Below the pieces are notes generated by a model that saw nothing but the letters and a program-made list of their open reading frames with translations, was not told where the DNA came from and ran no database searches. Shown here in pieces: positions 37,995-46,868 of a stretch of DNA of 64,000 nt; the stretch's first letter is position 1; every line of letters starts with the position of its first letter. The DNA is from Leeia aquatica (GTDB taxonomy: Bacteria; Pseudomonadota; Gammaproteobacteria; Burkholderiales; Leeiaceae), in contig NZ_JABAIM010000003.1 in NCBI RefSeq assembly GCF_012641365.1, positions 248,001-312,000 on the forward strand, read 5' to 3'. A program made the position numbers and the translations under genes.

Positions 37995-38531
37995 GTGTCC
38001 AAAACCCTTGTACCTTACCTTGTGCCCGACGTGTCTGATCTGGCACGCGCCTTGCGCCGCCATTGGCCAAGCCATCCCGACATGCCGGGTCAGGTCGACA
38101 TGCTGAACCTGCTGGCACGCTGCGCCGGTTTCAGCAATTTTCAGAGCTATCGCCAGCACGCGCTGCGCCCACAGAAAACCGAGGTATCCCACCCGCCGGT
38201 ACCGGCGCTGGCGCAAAAATTCATGCAGCTGCTGGATGCACAGGGCCAGTTGACCCGCTGGCCATCGGGCCGCCCCCTGCAGCAACTGGCCTTGTGGTAT
38301 CTGTGGGGTCGCTTTGACCGCCGCCGCAGCTACCACGAGCGGGAGGTCAATACCCTGCTCAACCAGCACCACCGTTTCGGTGACCCGGCCTTGCTGCGCC
38401 GGGAAATGGTCGGGCTGGGCCTGCTCAGCCGCAGTGACGACTGTCGGGACTACCGCCGTCTGTCACCGCAGCCCCCTGATGACGTCATCGCCGTATTGAA
38501 GCACCGGGAACGCCAGTTGCAGGCCGCCTGA
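37995..38531 (+). CDS. DUF2087 domain protein
   Basis: A 178-residue protein. The C-terminal half matches the DUF2087 pattern: LWGRFDRRRSYHEREVN, then GDPALLRREMVGLGLL and RDYRRL. The N-terminal half has a repeated-helix look (MLNLLARCAGFSNFQSYRQH). Some DUF2087 proteins are fused to ArsR-type HTH domains; here no clear HTH is present, though the N-terminal half could be one. GTG at 37995 with AAGGA nine bases upstream is preferred to an ATG at 37902. It ends two bases from the convergent MFS gene. Confidence 0.8.
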   Translation: MSKTLVPYLVPDVSDLARALRRHWPSHPDMPGQVDMLNLLARCAGFSNFQSYRQHALRPQKTEVSHPPVPALAQKFMQLLDAQGQLTRWPSGRPLQQLALWYLWGRFDRRRSYHEREVNTLLNQHHRFGDPALLRREMVGLGLLSRSDDCRDYRRLSPQPPDDVIAVLKHRERQLQAA

Positions 38532-38533
38532 GT

Positions 38534-39781
38534 TCAAGCCGGTTGAGCGGCCTGCACCGGCCGCTCTCGAATCGGCAAGTTCACGATGGCCGCCATCGCC
38601 GCCAATGCCATGTCGGCATACCACATGGCATTGAAGTTCCCCAGCTTGACCAAGGCTTGTCCGCCCAGCCACGCCCCCAGAAAGCCGCCCACCTGATGCG
38701 ACAGCAAGGTCAGACCAAACAGCGTGGCCAGGTAGCGGGTACCGAACAGTTTGCCGACCAGCGCGGCAGTGGGCGGTACGGTCGCCAGCCAGGTAAAGCC
38801 CAGCCCGGCAGCAAACAGGTAATAGGTCAGCGGTGTGCGTGGTGCCAGCAGATACAGTCCCACCAGCAAGGCCCGCGAACCATACATGGCCGCCAGCACA
38901 TACTTGCTGCGGTATTGGCCAATGCAACGCCCGGCATACAGACTACCAAAAATATTGGCCAGTCCGATAATGGCCAGTGACCAGCTGGCCACCTGAGGTG
39001 GCAGCCCGCAAAGATTGACCTCACCCGGCAGGTGGGTGACCAGAAAGGCAATGTGGAAACCGCAGGTAAAGAAGCCGGCATGCAGCAGCAGATAGCTGCG
39101 GTCCTGCATCGCCTGCCGTACCACCGCGCCCAGCGGTTGTGCCTCGGCACTTGCGCTTGGCAGGGCCTGCTCTCGTCCGCCCAGCTTGCCAATCAAGGGC
39201 AAGGTGGCCAACGCCGCCAGTGCCATGGTCCAGAGTGCCCCCATCCAGCCGATGCCCAGTATCAGCTTTTGCAGCAAGGGAGCGAACACAAACTGGCCAA
39301 ACGATCCGCCTGCATTGATCACTCCGGACGCATCTGCGCGGGCACTGGCCGGCAGGCGCTGTGAAGCCGCCCCCAGCAGCACGGAGAACCCGGCGATGCC
39401 GGAACCCGCCGCGGCAAACAGCCCCAGTGTGATCGACAAGGCCCAGCCCTGCCCCGCCAGCGGTGTCAGCGCACACCCCGCAGCCAGCAGCAAGACCCCT
39501 ACCAGCAGCGCTTGCTGCGGGCCTTTACGGTCTGCCACCATCCCGGCAATGGGTTGCACCGCCCCCCACACAAACTGGCCAATGGCCAGCGCCAGACTGA
39601 TGGTCGCCACCCCCATGCCGGTCGCCCGGTTGATCGGGCCCACGAAAAGCCCCAGCGACTGACGAATCCCCATGGACACCATCAGCAGACCGGCCGCGGC
39701 CAGGGTGACCACCATCACATCACGTTGTCGCAAACTGGCAAACATTCGAGGCCCCGCAGCAGGTAGTGACTGATACTGCAT
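38534..39781 (-). CDS. Major facilitator superfamily transporter
   Basis: A 415-residue inner-membrane protein with about 12 hydrophobic helices in two halves. The loop after helix 2 reads GMVADRKGPQQALL, a form of MFS motif A. Two later features, SGVINAGGSFGQFV and a glycine-rich LGGQAL, are common in exporters of small metabolites. The substrate cannot be read from sequence. It is divergent from a LysR gene (39848) by 66 bp, and a 9-bp inverted repeat abuts its start codon. AAGG lies at suitable distance before the ATG, partly inside that repeat. Confidence 0.9.
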   Translation of the reverse strand: MQYQSLPAAGPRMFASLRQRDVMVVTLAAAGLLMVSMGIRQSLGLFVGPINRATGMGVATISLALAIGQFVWGAVQPIAGMVADRKGPQQALLVGVLLLAAGCALTPLAGQGWALSITLGLFAAAGSGIAGFSVLLGAASQRLPASARADASGVINAGGSFGQFVFAPLLQKLILGIGWMGALWTMALAALATLPLIGKLGGREQALPSASAEAQPLGAVVRQAMQDRSYLLLHAGFFTCGFHIAFLVTHLPGEVNLCGLPPQVASWSLAIIGLANIFGSLYAGRCIGQYRSKYVLAAMYGSRALLVGLYLLAPRTPLTYYLFAAGLGFTWLATVPPTAALVGKLFGTRYLATLFGLTLLSHQVGGFLGAWLGGQALVKLGNFNAMWYADMALAAMAAIVNLPIRERPVQAAQPA

Positions 39782-39808
39782 TGTCAGCCTTCAGGCACAG
39801 GCTGACAA
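39781..39808. repeat. Inverted repeat touching the MFS start codon
   Basis: TTGTCAGCC (39781-39789) and GGCTGACAA (39800-39808) are perfect 9-bp arms with a 10-base spacer. In the MFS transcript this folds a hairpin whose base is the first base of the start codon and which partly holds the AAGG ribosome binding site. It is also well placed as a LysR operator. Confidence 0.6.
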
Positions 39809-39847
39809 ATCAGTTAAACTGCAGGCATTGCCCAGTTTTCCTGCGCC

Positions 39848-40732
39848 ATGATGCACTTGCCCTCCATGAAAGCCCTGCAAGCCTTTGCTGCGGTCATGCG
39901 CAGCGGCAGCTTCACGCTTGCAGCGGCTGAGCTGCATGTCAGCGCCGGGGCCATTGGGCAACAAATCCAGAAACTCGAAGCCATGCTGGGTTACCCCTTG
40001 TTTCAGCGAAGCACCCGACAGCTATGGGCCACTGCCGCGGCCCAAACCTACTGGCAGCAGTTGCAACCCATCTTGCAGCAACTGCAGGCACTGCATCAGA
40101 CGACACCACGCACCGATACAGTGCGCATGACCTTGCCACCCAGTTTCGCCTCGCGCTGGCTGGCTCCCCGTCTGGAGCACCTGGCCCGGCAACACCCACA
40201 CATACGCCTGCACGTGCACACCTCGATCCAGCCCATGGATCTGGTACAGGAAGGCTTTGATCTGGCCATCCGCTACTTCACCGGTGAGGACGAGGGGCTG
40301 GAAAGCCAGTTACTCTGTCCGGACGAAGTGCGCGTTTTCTGCAGCCCAAGCTATCAGCAACAGCTGTCGCTATGGCAGGTCGATGACCTCAGCCGCGCCA
40401 CGCTCTATGCCACCCCGCTACAGCCCTACTGGGCGGCCTGGTTTGACCGCTTCAGTAGCCTGACACCCCAACACGTGCAGGCCATACCGCAGATCCACGT
40501 CGATCAGGGCGTGATCGCCATTGAAGCCTGCAGCCGAGGCCAAGGCATGCTGATGATCAGCCCGGTGCTGGTGGCCGATGAGCTGGCCAATGGCCGCCTG
40601 ATGGAACCCTTCCCCTGTCGCCTGCCGCTCAACCACGGCTACCATGTGGTGCATCGACCGCAGCGGCTCTCCACCGCAGCACGCACGGTCAAAGCCTGGC
40701 TGCTGGCGGAGGCACAGCAAACTACAGGCTGA
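39848..40732 (+). CDS. LysR family regulator (GcvA-like subfamily)
   Basis: A 294-residue regulator beginning MMHLPSMKALQAFAAVMRSG, the opening of GcvA/AmpR-like LysR proteins. The HTH is FTLAAAELHVSAGAIGQQI. The effector domain includes SFASRWLAPRLEHLAR and FDLAIRYF, also typical of that subfamily. It is divergent from the MFS gene and probably regulates it. Its last 11 bases overlap the end of the convergent LysR gene. Confidence 0.9.
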   Translation: MMHLPSMKALQAFAAVMRSGSFTLAAAELHVSAGAIGQQIQKLEAMLGYPLFQRSTRQLWATAAAQTYWQQLQPILQQLQALHQTTPRTDTVRMTLPPSFASRWLAPRLEHLARQHPHIRLHVHTSIQPMDLVQEGFDLAIRYFTGEDEGLESQLLCPDEVRVFCSPSYQQQLSLWQVDDLSRATLYATPLQPYWAAWFDRFSSLTPQHVQAIPQIHVDQGVIAIEACSRGQGMLMISPVLVADELANGRLMEPFPCRLPLNHGYHVVHRPQRLSTAARTVKAWLLAEAQQTTG

Positions 40733-41663
40733 CTGCCTCCAGCGTATCCACCAGGAAGTCGATCAATGCCCGTACCGCAGGCGTCAGGCCGCGACGGCTG
40801 GCGTAGGCCAGGTGGAAAAATCCACTGGGCAGCTGCCAGTCCGGCAGCAGCAGCTGCAAGTCACCGGTCGCTAGCTCCTTGCCGCACAGGTAGGCAGGCA
40901 ACCAGCCCGCACCGACTCCGCTCAGGATGGCAGACTTGAGCAACTGCATGTCATCGCACACCAGCCGGGGCTGGTGCGGCACCAGCACCTGCTGCCCATC
41001 CGGATGACTGAAGCGCAGCTGGAAGCGACCATCATGCGGGCGCAGGCTGACGGTAGGCTTGCCCAGCAGATCCTGCGGCTGCTGTGGCCAGCCGGCGTGT
41101 GCCAGCCAGGCCGGGCTGGCCACCATCACCGGCTGCGAGCGGGATAGCCGCCTGACGACAACCCCAGCGTCCTCATCAGACTCCTGCCGCACCCGCAAGG
41201 CGAAATCAAAGCCGTCTTCAATCAGGTCGACTCGCCGGCTGGTCACCTCCACCTCGACGCTGACCTCCGGGTAGCGCAGCATGAACTCTGGCAAGGTGTG
41301 CAGCAGCAGCCCCTGCGCAATGGCGATCGGGCAACTGAAGCGTACCCGGCCGCGCGGGATGGTATGCACCCGTTGCACGGTTTCCTGCGCCGCATCCGCG
41401 GCAAGGCGCATGCTCAAGCAGTGCTGCAGGTATTGGTGGCCGATATCCGTCAGTGCCAGTCGCCGCGTACTCCGCTGCAGCAATCTTACCCCCAGCGCCT
41501 GCTCCAACAGGGCAATCCGGCGCGACAAGCGGGATTTGGGCACCCCGAGTACCCGGCTGGCGGCTGCAAACCCCCCATGCTGAACCACCTGGCTGAAGAA
41601 AAACAGGTCATTCCAGTCAGGATTTGGCTGCGGCAGGGTCGGCGAAGTCATATTCAGCACCAT
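40722..41663 (-). CDS. LysR family transcriptional regulator
   Basis: A 313-residue regulator. The HTH is FFFSQVVQHGGFAAASRVLG and SRLSRRIALLEQALGVRLL; the effector domain follows from about residue 100 (GRVRFSCPIAIAQG, DGFDFALRVR). The pattern resembles the DsdC/AaeR-like group that often controls divergent oxidoreductases. It is divergent from azoR by 102 bp and likely regulates it in response to quinones or electrophiles (inferred). A second ATG at 41651 is possible. Confidence 0.9.
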   Translation of the reverse strand: MVLNMTSPTLPQPNPDWNDLFFFSQVVQHGGFAAASRVLGVPKSRLSRRIALLEQALGVRLLQRSTRRLALTDIGHQYLQHCLSMRLAADAAQETVQRVHTIPRGRVRFSCPIAIAQGLLLHTLPEFMLRYPEVSVEVEVTSRRVDLIEDGFDFALRVRQESDEDAGVVVRRLSRSQPVMVASPAWLAHAGWPQQPQDLLGKPTVSLRPHDGRFQLRFSHPDGQQVLVPHQPRLVCDDMQLLKSAILSGVGAGWLPAYLCGKELATGDLQLLLPDWQLPSGFFHLAYASRRGLTPAVRALIDFLVDTLEAVSL

Positions 41664-41765
41664 TGTTCCATATGCAGGACAATATATCCGAAAAATGCAG
41701 GCTTATCACCACATGCCACACCAATGATAATGGGCTCACTTCAACACGACTTATCGGAGCTTTCC

Positions 41766-42368
41766 ATGAACATCCTGCATCTCGATTCCAGCCCGCTGAT
41801 GACCCACTCGGTGTCACGCCAACTGACCGCCAAGCTGGTCAGCCAACTGCAGCAGCAAAACCCGGATGCCACCCTCACCTATCGCGATCTGGCGCAGAAC
41901 GCCCCCAGCCACTTGTCTTACAGCGAACTGGGTGCCGCCCAGCAAGACCCGTCGGAATGGAGCCAGACGCTGCGGCAGGATGTAGAAACCGCCAAGGCCA
42001 TCCTCGCCGAGTTTCTGGCAGCCGATGCCATCGTCGTCGGTGCACCGATGTACAACTTCTCCATCCCCAGCCAGTTGAAGGCCTGGATTGACCGCATCTC
42101 GGTAGCGGGTACCACCTTCAAGTACACCGAAACCGGCCCGGTCGGCCTGCTCAGCGGCAAAACGGTCTATATCGTGTCCAGCCGGGGCGGCCTGTATGGC
42201 AGCGCCAATGCCATGGACCATCAGGAGGCTTACCTGAAGACCGTGTTCCAGTTCCTGGGTCTGAGCGATGTGCAGATCATCCGCGCCGAAGGCGTCAACA
42301 TGGGGGACAGCATGCGTCAGCAAGCGCTGCAAGCCGCGCAGCAGGACATTGCCGCCGTCGCTGCCTGA
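41766..42368 (+). CDS. azoR: FMN-dependent NADH-azoreductase
   Basis: A flavodoxin-like two-electron reductase of quinones and azo compounds. The 200-residue product starts MNILHLDSSPLMTHSVSRQLT (FMN phosphate loop in its second half), then APMYNFSIPSQLKAWIDRI and SSRGGLYG, all AzoR hallmarks. The ATG at 41766 has GGAG six bases upstream. A LysR gene lies divergently, and a strong UUCG-loop terminator follows. It may protect against thiol-reactive quinones. Confidence 0.95.
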   Translation: MNILHLDSSPLMTHSVSRQLTAKLVSQLQQQNPDATLTYRDLAQNAPSHLSYSELGAAQQDPSEWSQTLRQDVETAKAILAEFLAADAIVVGAPMYNFSIPSQLKAWIDRISVAGTTFKYTETGPVGLLSGKTVYIVSSRGGLYGSANAMDHQEAYLKTVFQFLGLSDVQIIRAEGVNMGDSMRQQALQAAQQDIAAVAA

Positions 42369-42386
42369 CCCACCCCGCCACGCCGC

Positions 42387-42413
42387 AACAGCCACCTTCG
42401 GGTGGCTGTTTTT
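42387..42413 (+). terminator. Terminator after azoR
   Basis: AACAGCCACC (42387-42396) pairs with GGTGGCTGTT (42401-42410) around a TTCG tetraloop, then TTT. A very stable intrinsic terminator. Confidence 0.92.
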
Positions 42414-42441
42414 GCCTCAACCGATAGTTTTTTAAAATTAA

Positions 42442-42456
42442 ATTGTTTTAAACAAT
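42442..42456. promoter_or_regulatory. AT-rich dyad upstream of katA
   Basis: ATTGTTT-T-AAACAAT is a perfect 15-base dyad within a strongly AT-rich stretch (about 42425-42475) before the katA leader ORF. It may be a regulator site or promoter element. It is not a full OxyR or PerR consensus. Confidence 0.4.
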
Positions 42457-42517
42457 CAATTTTACCAATTCATCTTCTCTCGCCATACTTCGATCCAACG
42501 AGTCGCAGGAGCACACC

Positions 42518-42580
42518 ATGAACACGCAAACCACCCTGCGGGAACACATTCTGGCCATTCTGGCCGCAGTTGCCCATTGA
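42518..42580 (+). CDS. 20-codon leader ORF before katA
   Basis: Starts [10 protein letters not shown] and ends in a hydrophobic [16 protein letters not shown] lies eight bases before its ATG, and its stop is 19 bases before the katA start, which has its own GAGGAG. The good ribosome binding site suggests that it is translated. It could be a leader peptide, a small protein or a coupling device. Confidence 0.5.
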   Translation: MNTQTTLREHILAILAAVAH

Positions 42581-42599
42581 CCCTGAGGAGAGCAAAACC

Positions 42600-44030
42600 A
42601 TGTCCAAGCCCATCATGCACAGCGCTGCTGGCGCCCCCGTGATCAACAACCAGAACAGCCTGAGTGCCGGTCCGCGTGGCCCCGTGCTGCTGCAGGATGT
42701 CTGGTTGCTGGAGAAACTGGCCCACTTCGATCGCGAACGCATTCCGGAGCGTGTGGTCCATGCTAAGGGCTCTGGCGCCTATGGCACCTTGACCATCACG
42801 CAGGACATCACGGCCTGGAGCAAGGCCGCCGTCTTCAGCCAGGTCGGCAAGCAGACGCCGCTGTTCCTGCGCTTTTCCACCGTCGCCGGGGAACGCGGAG
42901 CCGCCGATGCCGAACGCGATGTACGCGGCTTTGCCCTCAAGTTTTACACCGAAGAGGGCAACTGGGATGTGGTGGGTAACAACACGCCGGTGTTCTTCCT
43001 GCGCGATCCGCTGAAATTCCCGGATTTCATCCATACCCAGAAACGGGACCCGCAAACCAACCTGCGTAACCCGGTTGCTGCCTGGGATTTCTGGTCACAG
43101 CATCCGGAAAGCCTGCACCAGCTGACCATCCTGATGAGCGACCGTGGCCTGCCACGCAACTACCGCCAGCTCAATGGCTATGGCAGCCACACCTACAGCT
43201 TCATCAATGCCCGCAATGAACGCTTCTGGGTGAAATTCCACTTCAAGTCGATGCAGGGGCACAGCTTCTATACCGACTCAGAAGGCGCAGACATTGTCGG
43301 CTCCGACCGCGAAAGCGCCCAGCGTGACCTGTTTGCCGCCATCGAAGAGGGCAACTTCCCGCGCTGGAAGTTCATGGTCCAGGTGATGCCGGAAGCCGAG
43401 GCACAACAATACCGCATCAACCCGTTCGACCTGACCAAGGTGTGGCCACACGCGGACTACCCGCTGATGGAGGTCGGCATCCTCGAACTCAATCGCAATC
43501 CGCAGGATTATTTTGCTGAAGTCGAGCAGGCCGCCTTTACCCCGGCCAATGTGGTACCCGGCATTGGCTTCTCGCCAGACCGCATGCTGCAGGGTCGCCT
43601 ATTCTCCTACGGCGACACCCAGCGCTACCGCCTGGGGGTCAACCACCACCAGATCCCGGTAAACGCACCGCGTTGCCCCTTCCACAGCGTGCATCGCGAT
43701 GGCGGCATGCGACTGGCGGCCCCAAGCGGTCCGAACTACCAGCCGAGCAGCCTGCCCGGCGCCCTGCAGGACCAGCCCCAGCAGACTGAGCCCAATCTGG
43801 ACCTGTTCGGCAGCGCAGGGCATTGGGATCACCGGGTGGATGACGACTACTACAGCCAGCCCGGTGCCCTGTTTCGCCTGATGGATGCTGCCCAGCAGAC
43901 CCGCTTGTTTGGCAACATCGCCCGCTCGATGCGTCCTGTACCCGTGGAGATCCAGCAGCGCATGCTGGCGCACTTTGCCAAGGTAGACCCGAACTATGCG
44001 GCCGGTGTGGCGGCGGCCTTGCAAGGTTGA
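42600..44030 (+). CDS. katA: Monofunctional haem catalase, small-subunit clade
   Basis: Breaks down hydrogen peroxide to water and oxygen in the cytoplasm. The 476-residue length fits clade-3 catalases. The distal histidine is residue 54 in [12 protein letters not shown], the asparagine is in [10 protein letters not shown], and the proximal haem tyrosine is in [14 protein letters not shown]. The NADPH-binding region [12 protein letters not shown] is present. The ATG at 42600 with GAGGAG is preferred to an upstream in-frame start. It sits with dps, giving a peroxide-defence pair. Confidence 0.97.
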   Translation: MSKPIMHSAAGAPVINNQNSLSAGPRGPVLLQDVWLLEKLAHFDRERIPERVVHAKGSGAYGTLTITQDITAWSKAAVFSQVGKQTPLFLRFSTVAGERGAADAERDVRGFALKFYTEEGNWDVVGNNTPVFFLRDPLKFPDFIHTQKRDPQTNLRNPVAAWDFWSQHPESLHQLTILMSDRGLPRNYRQLNGYGSHTYSFINARNERFWVKFHFKSMQGHSFYTDSEGADIVGSDRESAQRDLFAAIEEGNFPRWKFMVQVMPEAEAQQYRINPFDLTKVWPHADYPLMEVGILELNRNPQDYFAEVEQAAFTPANVVPGIGFSPDRMLQGRLFSYGDTQRYRLGVNHHQIPVNAPRCPFHSVHRDGGMRLAAPSGPNYQPSSLPGALQDQPQQTEPNLDLFGSAGHWDHRVDDDYYSQPGALFRLMDAAQQTRLFGNIARSMRPVPVEIQQRMLAHFAKVDPNYAAGVAAALQG

Positions 44031-44037
44031 TCACCCC

Positions 44038-44061
44038 GGCGGGCCCGACGGCCCGCCTTTT
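44038..44061 (+). terminator. Terminator after katA
   Basis: GGCGGGCC (44038-44045) pairs with GGCCCGCC (44050-44057) around CGAC, then TTTT. It starts eight bases after the katA stop and precedes a 28-codon ORF. Confidence 0.8.
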
Positions 44062-44076
44062 CTCGCGGAGGCCATC

Positions 44077-44163
44077 ATGCAGCTGAACGTGCGACATACC
44101 CTGGGTTTGCTGATCCTGGTCAGCGGCTGGTGGCAACTGCTGTCCGATCTGCCCAGACCATAG
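44077..44163 (+). CDS. 28-residue single-helix membrane mini-protein
   Basis: Encodes a short basic N-terminus (MQLNVRH), one hydrophobic stretch (TLGLLILVSGWWQLL) and a short polar end. GCGGAGG stands seven bases before the ATG, an excellent ribosome binding site. The ORF follows the katA terminator and precedes dps by 92 bases. Single-helix mini-proteins of this kind often modulate membrane complexes; no family is recognised. Confidence 0.55.
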   Translation: MQLNVRHTLGLLILVSGWWQLLSDLPRP

Positions 44164-44255
44164 CCATAAACTATGGCCGGCTAAAGAATTAACCATTTCA
44201 CAAAATCCGGCCCAGCATCCACAATGCAGTCATCACTCTGCAGAAAGGACGCATC

Positions 44256-44723
44256 ATGGAGATCAACTTGGGGATTCCTGAAACCAACCGGCAACAGATT
44301 GCCGAGGGCTTGTCCCGCCTGCTGGCTGACACCTACACCCTCTACCTGCAAACCCATAACTTCCACTGGAACGTGACCGGGCCAATGTTCAACACCCTGC
44401 ACTTGATGTTCGAGACGCAGTACAACGAACTGGCACTGGCGGTAGACCTGATTGCCGAGCGTATCCGCTCGCTGGGCTTCCCCGCACCGGGTACCTATCA
44501 GTCCTTTGCCCGGCTGACGTCGATTGCCGAGGTCGAAGGCGTGCCCAAGGCGCAGGAGATGCTGGCCATCCTGCTGAAAGGGCAGGAAGCGGTGGTACGT
44601 ACCGCCCGCAGCCTGTTCCCGCTGGTGGATGAAGTGAACGACGAAGCCACCGCCGACTTGCTGACCCAGCGCATGCAGCTGCATGAGAAAACCGCCTGGA
44701 TGCTGCGCAGCATGCTGGATTGA
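44256..44723 (+). CDS. dps: Dps family ferritin-like DNA-protection protein
   Basis: A 155-residue four-helix protein that forms a dodecamer, oxidises Fe(II) with peroxide, stores iron and, in many species, binds DNA. The ferroxidase ligands are visible in [14 protein letters not shown] and [21 protein letters not shown] (two stretches of one helix pair). The lysine-rich DNA-binding tail of E. coli Dps is absent, so it may protect without binding DNA. AGAAAGGA lies before the ATG. It neighbours katA, consistent with peroxide defence. Confidence 0.94.
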   Translation: MEINLGIPETNRQQIAEGLSRLLADTYTLYLQTHNFHWNVTGPMFNTLHLMFETQYNELALAVDLIAERIRSLGFPAPGTYQSFARLTSIAEVEGVPKAQEMLAILLKGQEAVVRTARSLFPLVDEVNDEATADLLTQRMQLHEKTAWMLRSMLD

Positions 44724-44726
44724 AAA

Positions 44727-44754
44727 AAGGGGCAGACCTTGCGGTCTGCCCCTT
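44727..44754. terminator. Bidirectional terminator between dps and the EF-G paralogue
   Basis: AAGGGGCAGACC (44727-44738) pairs with GGTCTGCCCCTT (44743-44754) around TTGC. A-rich and T-rich flanks let it end both convergent transcripts. Confidence 0.9.
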
Positions 44755-44759
44755 CTGCT

Positions 44760-46772
44760 TCATGCCAGCAAACTGGCTTGTACCTGGACGGGTACCGGCT
44801 CCAGCTGGTCAAACTGCATGCTGAAGCTGGCACGCCCGGAGGTCAGGGCACGCAGCTGGCCGATATAGCCAAACATTTCCCGCAGCGGCACCTGGGCCAC
44901 GATCATCATGCCCGTCCCTTGCGGTTCCTGCTGACGCACCTGCCCACGGCGGCGGTTGAGATCACCAATACAATCGCCAACATACGCCAGCGGGGTGACC
45001 ACTTCCACCGTCATGGTCGGCTCCAGCAATACCGGCTTCGCCTGCAGCATCGCCGCCCGGAAGGCTTGCGCAGCGACCTGCTCGAAAGCCTGCACCGATG
45101 AGTCGCGCTCATGGTAGCTGCCATCCAGCAAAACGACCTTGCAATCCACCACCGGGTAGCCCGCCAGCACCCCCGCTTGCGCGGCCTGGCGGAAGCCCTG
45201 CTCCACCCCGGGGATGAATTCCCGTGGAATGGCGCCGCCGGTGATACGGCTTTCAAACTGCAGCCCTTCACCGCGAGGTAAGGGTTCCAGCTGCAGCTGC
45301 ACCTCGGCAAACTGGCCTGGGCCACCGGTCTGCTTGCGGAACACCTGCCGCTGCACCACCCCTTGCGTAGGGGTTTCCCGATACGCCACACGGGGCTGAC
45401 CGGTATTCACCTCCACCCGGAAGCGGCTACGCAGTTTTTCCAGCGTGACCTCCAGTTGCAGCTCACCCATGCCGGACAGCAATAACTGCCCGGATTCCGG
45501 ATCGGTGCGCAAGCGCAGGCTCGGGTCTTCCTGCACCAGCACCTGCAAACCCTTGAGCAGATTCTGCTGGTCGGCACGGCTGCGCGGTTCTACCGCCACA
45601 TCCAGCACCGGCTCTGGCGCTTCAATCTGCTCCAGCAGCAGCGGCTGGTCCAGCGCGGTCAGCGTTTCACCGGTCACGGTATCCTTGAGACCCGTCACCG
45701 CCACAATGTCGCCCGCTTGCAGGCGAGGTCGTTCCACCCGCTCGCTGGCGTGCATTTCATACACTCGCGAAACACGCTCACGGCGCTGCCGATTAACATT
45801 CAGCAGCGTCGAGCCCGCTTCCAGCTGGCCCCGGTATACCCGCAGCCAGGTCAGCGTACCGTGCTCATCGTGCGTCACCTTGAACGCCAGTGCCGCAAAC
45901 GGCCCGGTGACCGACGCATCCAGCTCGCGCTGCACGTCCTCTGGCGCAGGCAGATAATCCACCACCGCATCCAGCAGCGGCTCGACACCCCGGTTGCGGA
46001 ACGCGGAACCCAGCAGTACCGGCACCGCCTTGCCTTGCAGCGTAACCTGTCGCAAGACCCGGCGCAGCGACACCAGCGGCAGGGTTTCCCCCGCCAGCCA
46101 GGCTTCCAGCAGCGCATCATCATGACCCACCAGTGCTTCCACCAGCAGAGCACGGTGCTGCTCCACCTCCGCCTGCATCTCTTCCGCCACCGGCAAACGC
46201 TGCGCCGGGCCTGCCTTGTCGTCTGGCCACAGCCAGGTTTCACGGCTCAGCAGGTCCACCAGACCGATAAACCGGTCTTCCTGACCAATGGGCAACTGGG
46301 TCACCAGTGCCTCCACCCCCAGCCGCTCACGGATCATGCCGACCACCCGGTGGAAGTCCGCACCCACCCGATCCAGCTTGTTGACGAAGGCCAGCCGGGG
46401 TACCCGGTAACGATCGGCCAGACGCCAGTTGGTCTCGGTCTGAGGCTCCACCCCGGCCACGCCGTCGAACACCACCACCGCACCGTCCAGCACCCGCAGC
46501 GAGCGGTTGACCTCGATATTGAAGTCAATATGCCCCGGGGTGTCGATCAGGTTGATCTGATGTTCCCGCCAATGCACCGTGGTGGCCGCGCTGTTGATGG
46601 TGATGCCACGCGCCCGCTCTTGCGGGTCAAAGTCCATGGTCGCAGCGCCATCATGTACCTCACCCAGCCGGTGACGCGCGCCGGTGTAATACAGCACCCG
46701 TTCTGTGGTGGTGGTCTTGCCTGCGTCGACGTGTGCAATGATGCCAATGTTGCGAAGTTTTCTGTTTTCCAT
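44760..46772 (-). CDS. fusA2: Elongation factor G paralogue (EF-G2)
   Basis: A 670-residue translational GTPase with the five-domain EF-G layout. G1 is AHVDAGKT at residues 13-20, G3 DTPGHIDF about 76-83 and G4 NKLD about 131-134. The domain II-V region includes [10 protein letters not shown] and a C-terminal [18 protein letters not shown] like EF-G. It is shorter than the main EF-G (about 700) and not next to rpsL-rpsG-tuf, so it is a second copy. EF-G paralogues act in recycling, in stress or slow growth, or with altered GTP use. It is preceded by a 450-base structured leader with two small ORFs and two terminators, so expression is likely attenuated. Confidence 0.9.
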   Translation of the reverse strand: MENRKLRNIGIIAHVDAGKTTTTERVLYYTGARHRLGEVHDGAATMDFDPQERARGITINSAATTVHWREHQINLIDTPGHIDFNIEVNRSLRVLDGAVVVFDGVAGVEPQTETNWRLADRYRVPRLAFVNKLDRVGADFHRVVGMIRERLGVEALVTQLPIGQEDRFIGLVDLLSRETWLWPDDKAGPAQRLPVAEEMQAEVEQHRALLVEALVGHDDALLEAWLAGETLPLVSLRRVLRQVTLQGKAVPVLLGSAFRNRGVEPLLDAVVDYLPAPEDVQRELDASVTGPFAALAFKVTHDEHGTLTWLRVYRGQLEAGSTLLNVNRQRRERVSRVYEMHASERVERPRLQAGDIVAVTGLKDTVTGETLTALDQPLLLEQIEAPEPVLDVAVEPRSRADQQNLLKGLQVLVQEDPSLRLRTDPESGQLLLSGMGELQLEVTLEKLRSRFRVEVNTGQPRVAYRETPTQGVVQRQVFRKQTGGPGQFAEVQLQLEPLPRGEGLQFESRITGGAIPREFIPGVEQGFRQAAQAGVLAGYPVVDCKVVLLDGSYHERDSSVQAFEQVAAQAFRAAMLQAKPVLLEPTMTVEVVTPLAYVGDCIGDLNRRRGQVRQQEPQGTGMMIVAQVPLREMFGYIGQLRALTSGRASFSMQFDQLEPVPVQVQASLLA

Positions 46773-46792
46773 GTTGATTTCTCACTACCAGC

Positions 46793-46868
46793 AAAAACCC
46801 CCTGTGGGGGTTGCCCAGCAGGGGGTTTGCGCGTGACCCTGCGGGCAAAGGCCGCAGGAATGCTGCGG
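46793..46868 (-). promoter_or_regulatory. Second attenuator of fusA2: competing hairpins and terminator
   Basis: The terminator stem is 46819-46828 with 46795-46804 (10 bp), with T residues on the minus strand at 46793-46797. Upstream segments pair in mutually exclusive ways: 46863-46869 with 46851-46857; 46852-46858 with 46838-46844; and 46837-46842 with 46818-46823, the last of which uses one arm of the terminator. The first segment touches the stop codon of leader ORF 2, so a ribosome there would decide the fold. The pairings are seen; the control is inferred. Confidence 0.6.

Noticed and set aside
42421-42517. OxyR or PerR operator upstream of katA
   Set aside because: The ATAG at 42424 is not followed by the spaced ATAG/CTAT series of OxyR, and the dyad does not match the PerR box closely. 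Kept only as an unassigned dyad.
44760-46772. Calling the EF-G paralogue a tetracycline ribosomal-protection protein
   Set aside because: Its C-terminal region matches EF-G and it is longer than Tet(M)-type proteins. No resistance-gene context was seen.
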